Of a stretch of 64,000 nucleotides of DNA, positions 17,514 through 27,548 are shown piece after piece. Source of the DNA: Paracoccus aminophilus JCM 7686. GTDB lineage: Bacteria; Pseudomonadota; Alphaproteobacteria; Rhodobacterales; Rhodobacteraceae. Below the pieces are notes generated by a model, which did no database searches, had not been told where the DNA came from, and worked only from the letters and a program-made list of their open reading frames with translations. The stretch is from positions 904,001 through 968,000 of the forward strand of contig NC_022041.1 in NCBI RefSeq assembly GCF_000444995.1, given 5' to 3'. The position numbers and the translations under genes were made by a program. Position 1 is the first letter of the stretch; the number at the start of each line of letters is the position of its first letter.

Positions 17514-18554
17514 TCAGCCGGGAAAGCGCGGCGCGGGGCCAAGGCCAAGCGGGCCAAGCATCATCTTGCCGCCCGTGAAGATAAGCGGCAGCCGGATCTC
17601 GCCCGCCGTCGCCGCCGGATAGGCCGGGGCAGCGGGCTCGGCGCCATTCGCCGCCAGGACGGGATCGGGTGTCGCCTTGGAGAGCGAGGTCAGCACCGTC
17701 TTGATCAGCGGCACCGATTTCGACGAGATCGCGCCGGTCGAGACCGCGAATGCCAGCAGCGGATCAAGATCGGCGGTGTAGAGCATCAGCTCGCCCTCGC
17801 TCAGGCCATTCGCATCGCGTTGGATCCGGCCAAGCGCCTTGACCTTGAGCGCGCCGAGCGTGAGCTGGGTGTCATCGATGCGCAGACCGACCAGAGCGGG
17901 CGGGGCGTCCCCGCCTGTCACAGAGATCGCCGAACTGAGCCAGAGCCGCCCCTTGCTGCTCAGCGTCAGCCGTCCCTCGGGCAGCACCGCTGTGGCGAGT
18001 TGCGGCAGGGTCCGCAGGTCGAGCTCGGCCAGCCCGAGGTCGAGGTCATAGGCCGCACGCGCGGCTTTGGGCGAATCGTGCGAAAGCGCGGTCAGCTGAA
18101 GCACGGCGCTGAGCGCGCTGGCCAAAGGCGCCTGATCGAGCGTCATTGCGCCCGAGGACAGATCGGCGCGCGTCACCTGCAGCTCGTGGAGCGGCGAGAC
18201 GCGGGCGCGGGCGCGGGCATCGCTCAGGCCAAGCGCAAGCGTCTCGGCGGCACCTTCGGGCCGGATGGCAAGTGTCGGGGGCAGATCGGCCTCCAGCGTC
18301 GTCGGCGCGCTGAACCGGGCGAACAGCTCGACTGCGGGTGCGCTCACCTGCGCCGCGCCAGCCTCGAAAGTGGGCTCCGTAAGCCGCAGACCGATGCGGC
18401 GCGGATCGCGCAATTCTGCAATCTCGGTGACCGAAATTGCGGGGTTTCCGGCAAGGGCCGCACGGGCCTCGCGCGCCAGATATCCCTCTGCGGCATACCA
18501 GCCGCCGCCCAGTGCAACCAGAAACACGATAAGCACGATCAGGAATCTGAACAT
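17514..18554 (-). CDS. DUF2125 family exported/membrane-anchored protein
   Basis: A 346-aa protein with one N-terminal hydrophobic segment (FRFLIVLIVFLVALGGGWYAAEGYL, uncleaved anchor or signal) and an extracytoplasmic domain with many beta-strand-like repeats (PPTLAIRPEGAAETLALGL, GRLTLSSKGRLWL, GEIRLPLIFTGGKMMLGPL). This pattern matches the DUF2125 family, found mainly in alphaproteobacteria; function is unknown. GAGG lies just before the ATG at 18554. It is divergent from the chaC gene. Confidence 0.7.
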   Translation of the reverse strand: MFRFLIVLIVFLVALGGGWYAAEGYLAREARAALAGNPAISVTEIAELRDPRRIGLRLTEPTFEAGAAQVSAPAVELFARFSAPTTLEADLPPTLAIRPEGAAETLALGLSDARARARVSPLHELQVTRADLSSGAMTLDQAPLASALSAVLQLTALSHDSPKAARAAYDLDLGLAELDLRTLPQLATAVLPEGRLTLSSKGRLWLSSAISVTGGDAPPALVGLRIDDTQLTLGALKVKALGRIQRDANGLSEGELMLYTADLDPLLAFAVSTGAISSKSVPLIKTVLTSLSKATPDPVLAANGAEPAAPAYPAATAGEIRLPLIFTGGKMMLGPLGLGPAPRFPG

Positions 18555-18648
18555 TCTTGCCTCTTCTTCCATGTCCCGTCTTGGAACGCGGGTCATCCTG
18601 ACCTAACTTCTCTAGCATGGAAAGATGGCGTGAAAGGGCCGAAGACGC

Positions 18649-19200
18649 GTGCTGAACATGCCGGAACATTGGGTTTTCGCTTATGGCTCCCTGATGTGGG
18701 ATCCGGGGTTCGAGGTTGCCGAATGTGTGACCGCGCAGGTCGACGGCTACGCGCGGCGGTTCTGTATGCAATCGGTGGTCTATCGCGGCACCGAGGAAAA
18801 CCCCGGACTGGTGCTGGCGCTGGACCATGAAAACGGCGCGGTCTGCACGGGGCTTGCCTTGCGCGTCGCGGCGACAGACTGGCCCGAGACTTTGGCCGGA
18901 TTGCGTGAACGCGAGCTCGCGACCCATGCCTATAGCGAGGAAATGCTGCCGATTTCGCTGCGCGACGGGCGCCGGGTCGAGGCGATCGGCTATGTCATGC
19001 GCCGCGATCACTGCCAATATGTCGGTGGTCTCAGCCTTGCCGATCAGGCTCGCATCATCGCCGGAGCGACCGGCGGACGCGGTCCGAATGCCGATTACCT
19101 CTTCAACACGACGCGTCATCTGGCGCAGATCGGTGTCAGCGACGAGGCTTTGGCCGAACTCGCGCAACGGGTGCAGAAAATCATCGACACAAAAGCTTAA
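18649..19200 (+). CDS. chaC: ChaC-type gamma-glutamylcyclotransferase
   Basis: Cleaves glutathione to 5-oxoproline and Cys-Gly, 183 aa (180 if the ATG at 18658 is used). Conserved: VFAYGSLMWDPGF (substrate-binding YGSL), RRFCMQSVVYRGT, PGLVLALD, GLALRV, RERELATHAY (catalytic Glu region) and GGRGPNADYLFNT. The GTG at 18649 has AAGGG further upstream than usual; both starts are possible. It stands alone ahead of the MotA/TolQ-like gene. Confidence 0.88.
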   Translation: MLNMPEHWVFAYGSLMWDPGFEVAECVTAQVDGYARRFCMQSVVYRGTEENPGLVLALDHENGAVCTGLALRVAATDWPETLAGLRERELATHAYSEEMLPISLRDGRRVEAIGYVMRRDHCQYVGGLSLADQARIIAGATGGRGPNADYLFNTTRHLAQIGVSDEALAELAQRVQKIIDTKA

Positions 19201-19270
19201 CCATTGGATTGCTTGGCAAGTCGGTCAGAGCTTTCTACACTCGCGTGAAACTATCTAACGAGGCAGGAAG

Positions 19271-20962
19271 ATGTCTGACGCCGATGGCCGCCAGTCCAAT
19301 GAAAGCGGTCCCGAAGAGGAAGGCATCGTGACGCACGATCTGCCCGGGGCAGCGGTTGCTGCAAGCGATCGCAGGATCCGCGCAATCCGCCACGGCGCGC
19401 GAAGCGCCGAAACCACCGCGCCGCAATTCTCGCAGCCGGTGCGCCAGATCCTGATGATGCTGATCGTGCTGGCGCTGGTCGGCGCCGGTGGCTGGTTCGC
19501 CTATGGCCGCATTCTGTCGATCTTTTCGGCCAACGAATTTTTGAACGGCATCATCATCTTTGTTTTCGCCTTGGGGGTGATCACCTGCTTCTGGCAGGTC
19601 GCGCAGCTTGTGAAATGCGTGAACTGGATCGAGCGTTTCGCACAGCGCCGCCGCAATGCGGTCGAGCGTGGCGCTCCGGCGGGCGACGGCACCGAGGTGC
19701 AGGATGCGCCGACGCTGCTGGCGCCCTTGGCCGCCCTTCTGGGCGGACGCGGACCGGCGGGCGGGGTGATCTCGACCGCCTCGTCGCGCTCGATCCTCGA
19801 TTCGGTCGCGGCCCGGATCGACGAGGGCCGCGATGTTACGCGCTATCTCTCGAGCCTGTTGATTTTCCTTGGCCTTCTCGGCACGTTCTACGGGCTCGCG
19901 ACGACGGTTCCGGCGGTGGTCGAAACCATCCGCGCCCTGCAACCGCAAGAGGGCGAAAGCGGGCTTCAGGTCTTTGACAAGCTGATGACCGGCCTCGAAG
20001 GCCAGCTTGGCGGCATGGCCACGGCCTTTTCGAGCTCGCTGCTGGGTCTGGCCGGATCGCTGGTCGTCGGCCTGCTGGAGCTGTTCGCCACCCATGGCCA
20101 GAACCGCTTTTACCGCGAGTTGGAAGAATGGGTGACCAGCTTCACCCGCATCGGCCTGTCGGGCGCGGATGGCGAAGGTCTCGATCAGGCGACGGTCGCG
20201 GGCTTTCTGGACCAGATCACCGGCCAGATGGCGGATCTCCATGAGTTCTACCTGACCCGCGACGCCAGCCGCGAGGCAGAGACCGCCGCCGCTGAAGCGC
20301 GCATGGCGCGGGTGACGCAGGGCTTTGACGAGCTCGCGAACCGCATTGTCGCGCAGGGCCAAGCCGTCGCCGATGAGACGCAATCCACCGCCCGCGCGCT
20401 TGAGCGGCTGGCCGATGGTCAGGACCGCGGCAGGCTTCATGTCGAAAACAGCCATCACGCCGCCAATCAGCACGCCGAAGACACGCGCTCGGTCCTGATC
20501 CGCATCGCCGAGGGGCAGGCCGCCTTGGCCGAGCGTCTGGTGCAGGACCGTGCGGGCAGTGCCGCGCAATCGGTCCATGCCGCTGCCGCCGTCCAACGTC
20601 TGGCAGAGGGCCAGCAAGTGCTTGGCGCCGAGCTGGTGCGCGACCGCGCAGAAAGCCGCAGCCAAAGCGATGCGCTGGCCGAGGCGCTGGCCGCGCTGGT
20701 CGCCGGGCAGGACCGGCTGATCGAGCTGGCACAGGCACCCGCCGCGCCCGCATATGTTGCGGCGCCGGTGCAGGCAGAGGCCGAAACCGATGACAGCGCC
20801 GCGCGTGAGGCGCAGATGCGCTTGCGCTCGATCGACAACCAGATCGCGAAACTCGTCGAGGAAATGGCCGTGAGCCGTGGCGATCTGATCGCGGATCTGC
20901 GCGCCGATCTGACGGCATTGACGCGCGCCATCCGTCGTCTGGGGCAGGGCGATGAGGCTTAG
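19271..20962 (+). CDS. MotA/TolQ/ExbB-like proton-channel protein with long C-terminal tail
   Basis: A 563-aa inner-membrane protein. Hydrophobic segments lie near residues 60-80, 92-112, 193-213 (LLIFLGLLGTFYGLATTVP, the MotA/TolQ pore-helix signature) and 250-275 (GMATAFSSSLLGLAGSLVVG). Beyond residue 320 follow about 240 Ala/Glu/Arg/Gln-rich residues with heptad-like patterning, predicted as a long cytoplasmic coiled or helical tail unlike TolQ or MotA. The next gene, overlapping by 11 nt, encodes the matching MotB-like stator. Together they form a proton-driven envelope unit of unassigned job. No flagellar or Tol-Pal genes are near. Confidence 0.78.
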   Translation: MSDADGRQSNESGPEEEGIVTHDLPGAAVAASDRRIRAIRHGARSAETTAPQFSQPVRQILMMLIVLALVGAGGWFAYGRILSIFSANEFLNGIIIFVFALGVITCFWQVAQLVKCVNWIERFAQRRRNAVERGAPAGDGTEVQDAPTLLAPLAALLGGRGPAGGVISTASSRSILDSVAARIDEGRDVTRYLSSLLIFLGLLGTFYGLATTVPAVVETIRALQPQEGESGLQVFDKLMTGLEGQLGGMATAFSSSLLGLAGSLVVGLLELFATHGQNRFYRELEEWVTSFTRIGLSGADGEGLDQATVAGFLDQITGQMADLHEFYLTRDASREAETAAAEARMARVTQGFDELANRIVAQGQAVADETQSTARALERLADGQDRGRLHVENSHHAANQHAEDTRSVLIRIAEGQAALAERLVQDRAGSAAQSVHAAAAVQRLAEGQQVLGAELVRDRAESRSQSDALAEALAALVAGQDRLIELAQAPAAPAYVAAPVQAEAETDDSAAREAQMRLRSIDNQIAKLVEEMAVSRGDLIADLRADLTALTRAIRRLGQGDEA

Positions 20963-22445
20963 TCGCGGCGGCCAGAAGTTTTCGGCCAATATCTGGCCGG
21001 GCTATGTCGATGCGGTGACGACGCTGCTCATGGTCATCATGTTCGCACTGACCATTGCCATGGTGGTGCAGGCGGTTCTGCGCGAGCAGATCACCGAACA
21101 GGACAGCCAGCTTGGCCAATTGGGCAATGAGATCGCCCAGCTTTCCGGCGCGCTTTCGGACACGCAGGGGCGGGCGCAGACGCTTGACCGCGATCTGACG
21201 GCGGAGCGCGAAAGGCTCGCGGCAGAGCGGGCGCGGCTGGCCTCTGAAGCGGCGCTGCGGGTCGCGGCCGAACAGGGGCTCTCTGCCGCGCGCGACCAGA
21301 TTGATGCCAAAGATGAGGCGGCGCGGCTCGATGCGGCGCGGCGCGAGGCGATGGATATGCTCGTGGCCGATCTGCGCCGCCGCGAGGCCGAAGCTTCGGG
21401 CTCACTGGCCGAGACGACAAGCGCGCTCGACCAGGCCAAGGCCCAGCTTTCCGATGCCGAGACCGCCCGGCTTGCCGATGCGGCAGCCGCGAAGCTGCTG
21501 GAAGAGAAGCTCTCGGGCTCGCAGGCCGAACTGACCGCGATGACCATGCAGCTCGAAGAGCAACGCAAGAAGGCCGAGGAAACGCTGACGCTGCTGGCCG
21601 CCGCCGAGGCCGCGAAGAAGGATCTGGCGGGCCGGGTCGATCAGCAGGTGAGCGAGGCGGATAAGAACCAAGGGCTGCTCGCGCTTGCCCAGCAAAAACT
21701 GTCCGAGCAACAGGCGCTCTCGAGCGAAGATCAACGCCGCGTCGCCTTGCTGAATGAGCAGGTGGCGGAACTCAATTCGAAACTCGGCACGTTGCAAGCG
21801 GTGCTTGATGCGGCGGGCGATACGCAGAAACAGGCCGAATTGCGGGTCGAGGATCTGGGCCAGCAGCTCAATGCCGCGCTCTTGCAGGTGGCCGAAGCCC
21901 AGACCAAGACCGCCGCCGAGCAAAGCAAGAATGCCGAGCTGGAGCGGCAGGCCCGCGAAAAGGCCGAGGCCGAGGCCGCCGATCTGTCGCGCTACCGCTC
22001 GGAATTCTTCGGGCGTCTGTCGCAGATCCTGCAAGGACGGCAGGGCGTGCGCGTGGTCGGTGACCGCTTCGTCTTCTCCTCCGAGGTGCTGTTCCCCGTC
22101 GGCGAGGCGACGCTGTCGCCTGCTGGGCGCGAGCAGATCCGTCAGGTCGCAGAGACGCTGAAACAGATCGCCCCCGAGATCCCGCCCGAGATCGACTGGA
22201 TCATCCGCGTCGATGGCCATACCGACAACCTGCCGCTCTCGGGCGCGGGCCGCTATCGCGACAACTGGGAACTGTCTCAGGCACGCGCTTTGGCGGTGGT
22301 GCGCTATCTGATCGAGGATCTGGGCTTTCCCGCAAACCGTCTGGCCGCGACCGGCTTTGGCGACACCCGCCCGATTGCGGAAGGCGACAGCGACGAGGCC
22401 CGCGCCCAGAACCGCCGCATCGAGCTGAAGCTGACCGAACGCTAG
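20952..22445 (+). CDS. MotB/OmpA-like peptidoglycan-binding stator with long coiled coil
   Basis: A 497-aa protein with one N-terminal transmembrane helix (WPGYVDAVTTLLMVIMFALT, residues about 15-34) carrying the Asp expected for proton transfer in MotB/ExbD/TolR-type stators. About 310 residues of periplasmic coiled coil follow (repeated Q/E/A/L heptads, residues 45-350). It ends in an OmpA-C peptidoglycan-binding domain with VDGHTDNLPLSG, NWELSQARALAVVRYL and AQNRRIEL. The coiled coil is far longer than in MotB. The start overlaps the upstream MotA-like stop region, so translation is coupled. Confidence 0.8.
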   Translation: MRLSRGGQKFSANIWPGYVDAVTTLLMVIMFALTIAMVVQAVLREQITEQDSQLGQLGNEIAQLSGALSDTQGRAQTLDRDLTAERERLAAERARLASEAALRVAAEQGLSAARDQIDAKDEAARLDAARREAMDMLVADLRRREAEASGSLAETTSALDQAKAQLSDAETARLADAAAAKLLEEKLSGSQAELTAMTMQLEEQRKKAEETLTLLAAAEAAKKDLAGRVDQQVSEADKNQGLLALAQQKLSEQQALSSEDQRRVALLNEQVAELNSKLGTLQAVLDAAGDTQKQAELRVEDLGQQLNAALLQVAEAQTKTAAEQSKNAELERQAREKAEAEAADLSRYRSEFFGRLSQILQGRQGVRVVGDRFVFSSEVLFPVGEATLSPAGREQIRQVAETLKQIAPEIPPEIDWIIRVDGHTDNLPLSGAGRYRDNWELSQARALAVVRYLIEDLGFPANRLAATGFGDTRPIAEGDSDEARAQNRRIELKLTER

Positions 22446-22534
22446 GGCGGCCTTCCCGTTCCCACACCCCCTGTGGCTTGCCGCTCGGGGGCGGATCGCC
22501 TAACCATGGGCAGAGCTGGGAAAGTCGTGGAAAG

Positions 22535-23134
22535 ATGCAGGAAAAATCGTCGGATATCTTGACCGAGGCGCTGGCGCAGAAAATTCTGCGCGGCGAGCTC
22601 GCCCCCGGCGAAAAGCTGCGTCAGGACCATATCGCGCAGGAATTCGGTCTCAGCCATGTGCCCGTGCGCGAGGCGCTGCTGCGGCTTGAGGCCAAGGGGC
22701 TTGCGGTCAGCCGTCCGCGTCAGGGCATGCGCGTCGCGCCCTTGGACGATTCCGCGCAAAAGGAACTGCGGGTCATGCGCGAGGCCTTGGAGCCGGTGGC
22801 TTTGGCCCATTCCGTGCCCCATCTCTCGGCCGCACAGATCGCCCATGCCGAAGGCTTGCGGCTCGCCTGTGACGAGGCCGAGGACATGTTCACTTGGGAG
22901 GCGCTCAATCGCGACTTCCACCTTGCGACCATCGCGGCCTGCGCCATGCCGCGGCTGATCGAAGAGGTCACCAAGCTTCAGCTTCTCGCCGCGCGCTATA
23001 TGTTGCAGCACTATCGCCAGCGCTGGAAAAAGCACATCGACATCGACCACCGCGCGATCATGGCCGCGATCCGGCGCCGCGATGCGCAGGCGGCGGCAGC
23101 AGTGCTTGAGCGCCATCTGGCGCGGTTAGGCTAA
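22535..23134 (+). CDS. bioR: GntR-family (FCD) regulator, probable biotin repressor BioR
   Basis: A 199-aa regulator. The winged helix LTEALAQKILRGELAPGEKL...FGLSHVPVREALLRLEAKGL is classic GntR, and the C-terminal all-helical FCD domain has RDFHLATIAAC and DHRAIMAAIRRRD with metal/ligand histidines. The gene ends convergently on bioC, with stops overlapping by 4 nt. In alphaproteobacteria BioR is a GntR protein encoded next to biotin genes and binding TTATmkATAA. A 9/10 match lies upstream of bioB in this window. The specific BioR call is inferred from context. The ATG at 22535 (MQEKSSD) is preferred to the start at 22478. Confidence 0.75.
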   Translation: MQEKSSDILTEALAQKILRGELAPGEKLRQDHIAQEFGLSHVPVREALLRLEAKGLAVSRPRQGMRVAPLDDSAQKELRVMREALEPVALAHSVPHLSAAQIAHAEGLRLACDEAEDMFTWEALNRDFHLATIAACAMPRLIEEVTKLQLLAARYMLQHYRQRWKKHIDIDHRAIMAAIRRRDAQAAAAVLERHLARLG

Positions 23135-23910
23135 GGCTTTTCGGCGATCAGCCAGACCGGGTTCCAGCTGAGCCGGACACCGGATTTCCACGCAAATTGC
23201 GCCTGATAGCGCGCGATGAAATCGGCAAGGTCGCGCTTGGTCCAGACCGAACGCGCCAACCCGTTGACGCCGGTGCGGCGCAGGTGGTGCAAGAGCGCGA
23301 GTGGGCTCGGGAAAAACTGCGCAAGCCGCGCCTCGCCAAGCGCATGGATCCGCCAGCCGGGCGGCAAAGCGGCGGCAAGCGCCTCTGGCGGCAGCAGCGC
23401 CGGGGCGCGGGCCGTGGGATGCAGCGCGGCGAGCTCCGCGAAATGATTGGGCCCGAAGGAGGACAGCGCAAGCCAGCCGCCCGGGCGCAGCGCCGCGCCA
23501 AAGCGGGCGATCAGCGCGGCGGGATCGGCGATCCATTGCAGGCTCGAGGCCGAGGCGATCAGGTCGAGCCCTTGCGGTAGGCTCACCCGCTCGACCGGCC
23601 CCGGCAGCGCGATCACCTGCGCGGCGGGGGGCGGCACAAGCGCGGGCAGGGGCGCGACGAGATCATTCAGCCAAAGCGTCTCGAAGCGGAAGCGCAGCCC
23701 CAGCGCTTCGGTCAGATGGCCCGAGCCATGGCCGAATTCGAGCGCTTTTGCGATGGGTTGCTCATGATGAGACCCGCGAAGCTGGGCAAGCCTTCGGGCA
23801 AGCGCACGGGCGAAAAGCCTTTGCGGACGGGCTTCGTCGGAATAGCTCGCCTGACTGCGCCCGAAGCTTTGGGCGATGCGGTGTTGGCTGCGATGCTGCG
23901 GCGCGTTCAT
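23131..23910 (-). CDS. bioC: Malonyl-ACP O-methyltransferase BioC
   Basis: SAM-dependent methyltransferase that caps malonyl-ACP so fatty acid synthesis can build pimeloyl-ACP methyl ester, 259 aa. The N-terminus has IAQSFGRSQASYSDEARPQ (BioC signature), then ALEFGHGSGHLTEAL as motif I, SASSLQWIADP and LRPGGWLALSSFGP. It overlaps bioG by 4 nt and is last in the bio operon. A longer open frame to 24405 is read through bioG and is not used. Confidence 0.9.
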   Translation of the reverse strand: MNAPQHRSQHRIAQSFGRSQASYSDEARPQRLFARALARRLAQLRGSHHEQPIAKALEFGHGSGHLTEALGLRFRFETLWLNDLVAPLPALVPPPAAQVIALPGPVERVSLPQGLDLIASASSLQWIADPAALIARFGAALRPGGWLALSSFGPNHFAELAALHPTARAPALLPPEALAAALPPGWRIHALGEARLAQFFPSPLALLHHLRRTGVNGLARSVWTKRDLADFIARYQAQFAWKSGVRLSWNPVWLIAEKP

Positions 23911-24530
23911 GCCAGAACCTCGGCCCAATCGCGCCATTGTGCGAAGGGGCAATGGGGCGCGGCAATCGCGCGGATGCGCGCGGCATCTGCCTGCCAGGCT
24001 CGCGCCATGGCTTCGGGCGGGAAGATCCGGTCGCGCTCGGACAGCCAGATCCGATCGAAGGAGCAGGCGGGCGCGGGCGGGCGGGCCGCGACAGCCAGCA
24101 GCTCGGCGCGCAGGGCGGCGAGATCGGGCGGGCTGTCCTTTCCATCGGCAAATCCCGCGCGGCGCCGAAACCGGGCGAGGCTCTCCGAGGTCAGTTCGTC
24201 TGCGGTCGCGCGGATCAGCTCGGGCGAGATGCCGCGTGTCGGATCGCTGGGGAAAAACGTGCCGTTCACCGCGACCTTGTGCGCGAAAGGATCGCCGTGA
24301 TCGGTCAGCCAATGCCCCGCCGCCGCGACGCCGAAGCTGAAGGCGAGAAGGTCGGCCTGCGCGTAAGCGGCGAGCTCGGGCAGGGGCTCTGCGGGGCTGC
24401 GCCAATCGTCGAGGAAGAGCACATCCTCAGCACCCGCCAAATGGCGAAAAGGTGCAGGTCCGAGCGCCCAGCCGCCAAAGATCACGATCAGCCGCGCCGC
24501 GCCGGTTTGCCTGAGCCAGAGCCGCCTCAT
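23907..24530 (-). CDS. bioG: Pimeloyl-ACP methyl ester esterase BioG (DUF452)
   Basis: Removes the methyl cap from pimeloyl-ACP methyl ester, 207 aa. BioG is an alpha/beta-hydrolase-like protein that substitutes for BioH. Features: ARLIVIFGGWALGPAPFRHL near the start, LLAFSFGVAAAGHWL with the nucleophile-elbow serine (FSFG), and AVNGTFFPSDPTRGI typical of DUF452. A His near the C-terminus (APHCPFAQWRDW) could complete the triad. It lies between bioA and bioC with 4-nt overlaps. Confidence 0.88.
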   Translation of the reverse strand: MRRLWLRQTGAARLIVIFGGWALGPAPFRHLAGAEDVLFLDDWRSPAEPLPELAAYAQADLLAFSFGVAAAGHWLTDHGDPFAHKVAVNGTFFPSDPTRGISPELIRATADELTSESLARFRRRAGFADGKDSPPDLAALRAELLAVAARPPAPACSFDRIWLSERDRIFPPEAMARAWQADAARIRAIAAPHCPFAQWRDWAEVLA

Positions 24531-25804
24531 CCCAGAAGATCCAGCATCGCGGCATTGACGCGCGAGAGCTCGTCCGGCGTGATCACATAGGGCGGCATCG
24601 CGTACAAGAGACGCCCGAAGGGGCGCAGCCAGACGCCGCTTGCGCGCGCGGCCGCATGGACCTTCGCCATATCGAGCGGGGCTTTCGTCTCGATCACCGC
24701 AATCGCGCCGAGGATGCGTAGATCGGCGACGGCGGGGTGGTGGCGCGCCGGAGCAAGCTCGGCGCGGAACTGCGCCTCGATGGCCGCGACCTGACCCGGC
24801 CAGTGCCCCTCGGCGATCAGATCAAGGCTCGCACCCGCCGCAGCGCAGGCGAGCGGATTGGCCATGAAGGTTGGGCCATGCATGAAGATGCGTGGCGGCG
24901 CGTCCGCAATCGCCTGCGCGATCCGCGCATCGGTCACGGTCGCCGCGAACGAGATATGCCCGCCGGTCAGCGCCTTGCCGAGGCAGAGAATATCTGGCGC
25001 GACGCCCGCGTGATCCATCGCGAAGAGCCGCCCCGTCCGGCCAAAGCCGGTGGCGATTTCGTCGAAGATCAGGAAGACGCCCGCCTGATCGCACAGCCTG
25101 CGCGCCGCCTTGAGATAGGCGGGGTGGTAAAAGCGCATCCCGCCCGCGCCTTGCACGACCGGCTCGAGAATCAGCGCCGCGATCTCGGCGCCGTGGCGCG
25201 TGAGCAGGGCCTCGAGATCCGCGATCCCGTTCTGCGCCGGATCCTCGGGCCAATCGGCGCCAAAGGTGATCGGCGGGGCGGGCAGGAAATGCTCGGCGCG
25301 CAAGGCATTGCCGAAATGGCCATGCATCCCGGTCTCGGGGTCGCAAAGGCTCATCGCCTTCCAGGTGTCGCCGTGATAGCCGCCGCGCACCGTCGCAAAG
25401 CGGGTGCGCGCGGGATGCCCAAGCGCGACCTGTGCCTGAAGCGCCATCTTCAGCGCGACCTCGACCGCGACCGAGCCGCTGTCCGAGAAAAACACCCGAT
25501 CAAGCCCCTCCGGCAGAAGTGCTGCCAGCCGCGCGGCCAGCGTCGTCGCGGGGGCATGGGTGAGACCCCCGAACATCACATGCGGCATCCGCGCAATCTG
25601 ATCGGTCATCGCCGCCGTGATCTTGGGATGGCGGTGACCGAAGGCCGCGCACCACCAGGATGACATCGCATCAATCATCCGCGTGCCGTCCTCGAGCGTC
25701 AGCCAGACGCCCTCGGCCTCGCGCACGACATGCAGCGGGCCGGGTTGAAGCGGGTTGTCATAGGGGTGCCAGAGATGGCTGCGGTCGGTGGCGATGACGG
25801 TCAT
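24527..25804 (-). CDS. bioA: Adenosylmethionine-8-amino-7-oxononanoate aminotransferase
   Basis: PLP enzyme converting KAPA to DAPA with SAM as amino donor, 425 aa. Seen: [101 protein letters not shown] and CLGKALTGG (PLP lysine). It overlaps bioD and bioG by 4 nt. Confidence 0.95.
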   Translation of the reverse strand: MTVIATDRSHLWHPYDNPLQPGPLHVVREAEGVWLTLEDGTRMIDAMSSWWCAAFGHRHPKITAAMTDQIARMPHVMFGGLTHAPATTLAARLAALLPEGLDRVFFSDSGSVAVEVALKMALQAQVALGHPARTRFATVRGGYHGDTWKAMSLCDPETGMHGHFGNALRAEHFLPAPPITFGADWPEDPAQNGIADLEALLTRHGAEIAALILEPVVQGAGGMRFYHPAYLKAARRLCDQAGVFLIFDEIATGFGRTGRLFAMDHAGVAPDILCLGKALTGGHISFAATVTDARIAQAIADAPPRIFMHGPTFMANPLACAAAGASLDLIAEGHWPGQVAAIEAQFRAELAPARHHPAVADLRILGAIAVIETKAPLDMAKVHAAARASGVWLRPFGRLLYAMPPYVITPDELSRVNAAMLDLLG

Positions 25805-26427
25805 GCCAGCGCCGCGCGGATCGAGGCGAGGTCAATCGCGGTGAAAGCCTCGGCGAGCGCGTCCGGGCCGAGATCGGGCAGGACGGGCAAGCGGCCCAGA
25901 TGGCGCGTCCCGCCGAGCCGCGTGATGATCGCCTCGCTGTCAGGTTCGGGCGGGCCGATGAAAACCACGCCGATCACGGCAATGGCGCGGGCGCGCAGAG
26001 CCTCCAGCGACAGCAGGCTGTGGTTGATCGTACCAAGTCCGGTCCGTGCGCAGAGGATCACCGGCGCTTGCCATGCCGCAAACTGGTCGATGGTCAGAAG
26101 ATCGGGCGTCAGCGGCACCATGAGCCCGCCCGCGCCTTCGATCAGCAAAGGGCCGTCATGGGCGGGGATGCCAAGCCGGACGGGATCAAGCGTGATGCCC
26201 TCGGCTGCGGCGGCGCGGTGGGGCGAGGCGGGCAGGTGCAGGCGGTAGGCCTCGGGCAGGATCGCGCAGCCGGGGGCAAGCCGCGCGACCACTTCGCTGT
26301 CGGTCTCCTCCTCCAGCCCCGATTGCACGGGCTTCCAGTAGCTCGCGCCCAGAGCGCGGGTCAGCCCGGCGCTGAAGACGGACTTGCCAATGCCGGTATC
26401 GGTTCCGGTGACGATCAAGGCGCTCAT
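25801..26427 (-). CDS. bioD: Dethiobiotin synthetase
   Basis: ATP-dependent ring-closing carboxylase forming dethiobiotin from DAPA, 208 aa. The P-loop is [17 protein letters not shown], followed by YWKPVQSG with the substrate lysine and [13 protein letters not shown], all BioD hallmarks. It overlaps bioF and bioA by 4 nt each. Confidence 0.95.
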   Translation of the reverse strand: MSALIVTGTDTGIGKSVFSAGLTRALGASYWKPVQSGLEEETDSEVVARLAPGCAILPEAYRLHLPASPHRAAAAEGITLDPVRLGIPAHDGPLLIEGAGGLMVPLTPDLLTIDQFAAWQAPVILCARTGLGTINHSLLSLEALRARAIAVIGVVFIGPPEPDSEAIITRLGGTRHLGRLPVLPDLGPDALAEAFTAIDLASIRAALA

Positions 26428-27548
26428 TGGGGTCTCAATTCTGCAACTGTGTGGAAGAGCGCGCTGATCTGATCCGGCGAGACATGGCCGGTGATCGAGG
26501 CGCGGAGCCGGGCGGTGCCGCGCGGCACGGTCGGCGGGCGGATGGCGCGGATGTCAAAGCCGCACGCCTGCAGCGCCCGGGCCAGCTCGAGCGCCGCGCG
26601 ATCCTCCCCGACCGGGATCGGGATGATCTGGCTGCCGGTCGGAGCAAGCCCGCAGCTCTCGGCCAGACGGTTCGCGTGGTCGCGCCGGGCGCGGGCACCT
26701 GCGCTCAAGCCGGGATCGGCGGCGAGCGCGGCCAGCACCGCGCGGATCAGCGCGGCCTCGAACGGCGCGGGCGCGGTCGCATAGATGAAGGGCCGGGCGC
26801 GGGCGATCAGCGCATCGATCACCACGCGCTCGGCGGTGATCAGCGCGCCCGCCACGCCAAGCGCCTTGCCGCAGGTGTGCAGCGCGATCAGCGCGACATC
26901 GGGCAGGCCATGCGAAAGCCCGCGCCCCTCTGGCCCAAAAAGGCCGGTGGCATGGGCCTCGTCGACGATCAGGACCGCGTCGCTCTCCATCGCGATCTCG
27001 GCAAAATCGGCCAGAGGTGCCGCGTCTCCATCCATCGAATAGAGACTTTCGACCGCGATCCAGATCCGCCCGCGCTGCCCAGCCTGCCGCCAGTTCCGCG
27101 CAGCGTCACGCAGAGCGGTCGCATCATTATGGGCAAAGGGCAGGGTCTCGGCGCGCGAGAGCCGCATCCCGTCATGGCTGCTCGCATGGATATGCGTGTC
27201 ATAAAGGATCAGATCGCCCGCGCGCGGCAGCGTCGAGAGGATCGCGAGATTGGCCTGAAAGCCGCCGCCCATGAAAAGCGCGGCCTCGGCGCCGAAGAAA
27301 GCGGCGGCCTCGGCCTCCAAAGCCTCATGCTCGGGATGATTGCCCCGCAAGAGCCGCGAGCCGCCCGCGCCGAAGGGCACCGCGCGGGCCAGAGCGGCGG
27401 TGGCGGCCTCGCGCAGCAGCGCCGAGCCCGCGAGGCCAAGGTAATCATTCGAGGCGAAATCGAGCCCTTTGGCCCGCGCCAGCACCCGGCGCCGCGCGCG
27501 ATGCTCGAGCGCTGCCAATTGCGCCGCGAGCTCGGGAAAGGCGGTCAT
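26424..27548 (-). CDS. bioF: 8-amino-7-oxononanoate synthase
   Basis: PLP enzyme condensing pimeloyl-ACP with alanine, 374 aa. Marks: [65 protein letters not shown] and [14 protein letters not shown] (PLP lysine). It overlaps bioB and bioD by 4 nt. Confidence 0.95.
   Translation of the reverse strand: MTAFPELAAQLAALEHRARRRVLARAKGLDFASNDYLGLAGSALLREAATAALARAVPFGAGGSRLLRGNHPEHEALEAEAAAFFGAEAALFMGGGFQANLAILSTLPRAGDLILYDTHIHASSHDGMRLSRAETLPFAHNDATALRDAARNWRQAGQRGRIWIAVESLYSMDGDAAPLADFAEIAMESDAVLIVDEAHATGLFGPEGRGLSHGLPDVALIALHTCGKALGVAGALITAERVVIDALIARARPFIYATAPAPFEAALIRAVLAALAADPGLSAGARARRDHANRLAESCGLAPTGSQIIPIPVGEDRAALELARALQACGFDIRAIRPPTVPRGTARLRASITGHVSPDQISALFHTVAELRPQ

Noticed and set aside
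19271..22445. Zorya anti-phage system (ZorA/ZorB)
   Set aside because: The MotA/MotB-like architecture is similar, but no ZorC, ZorD or ZorE gene follows; the next genes belong to biotin metabolism.
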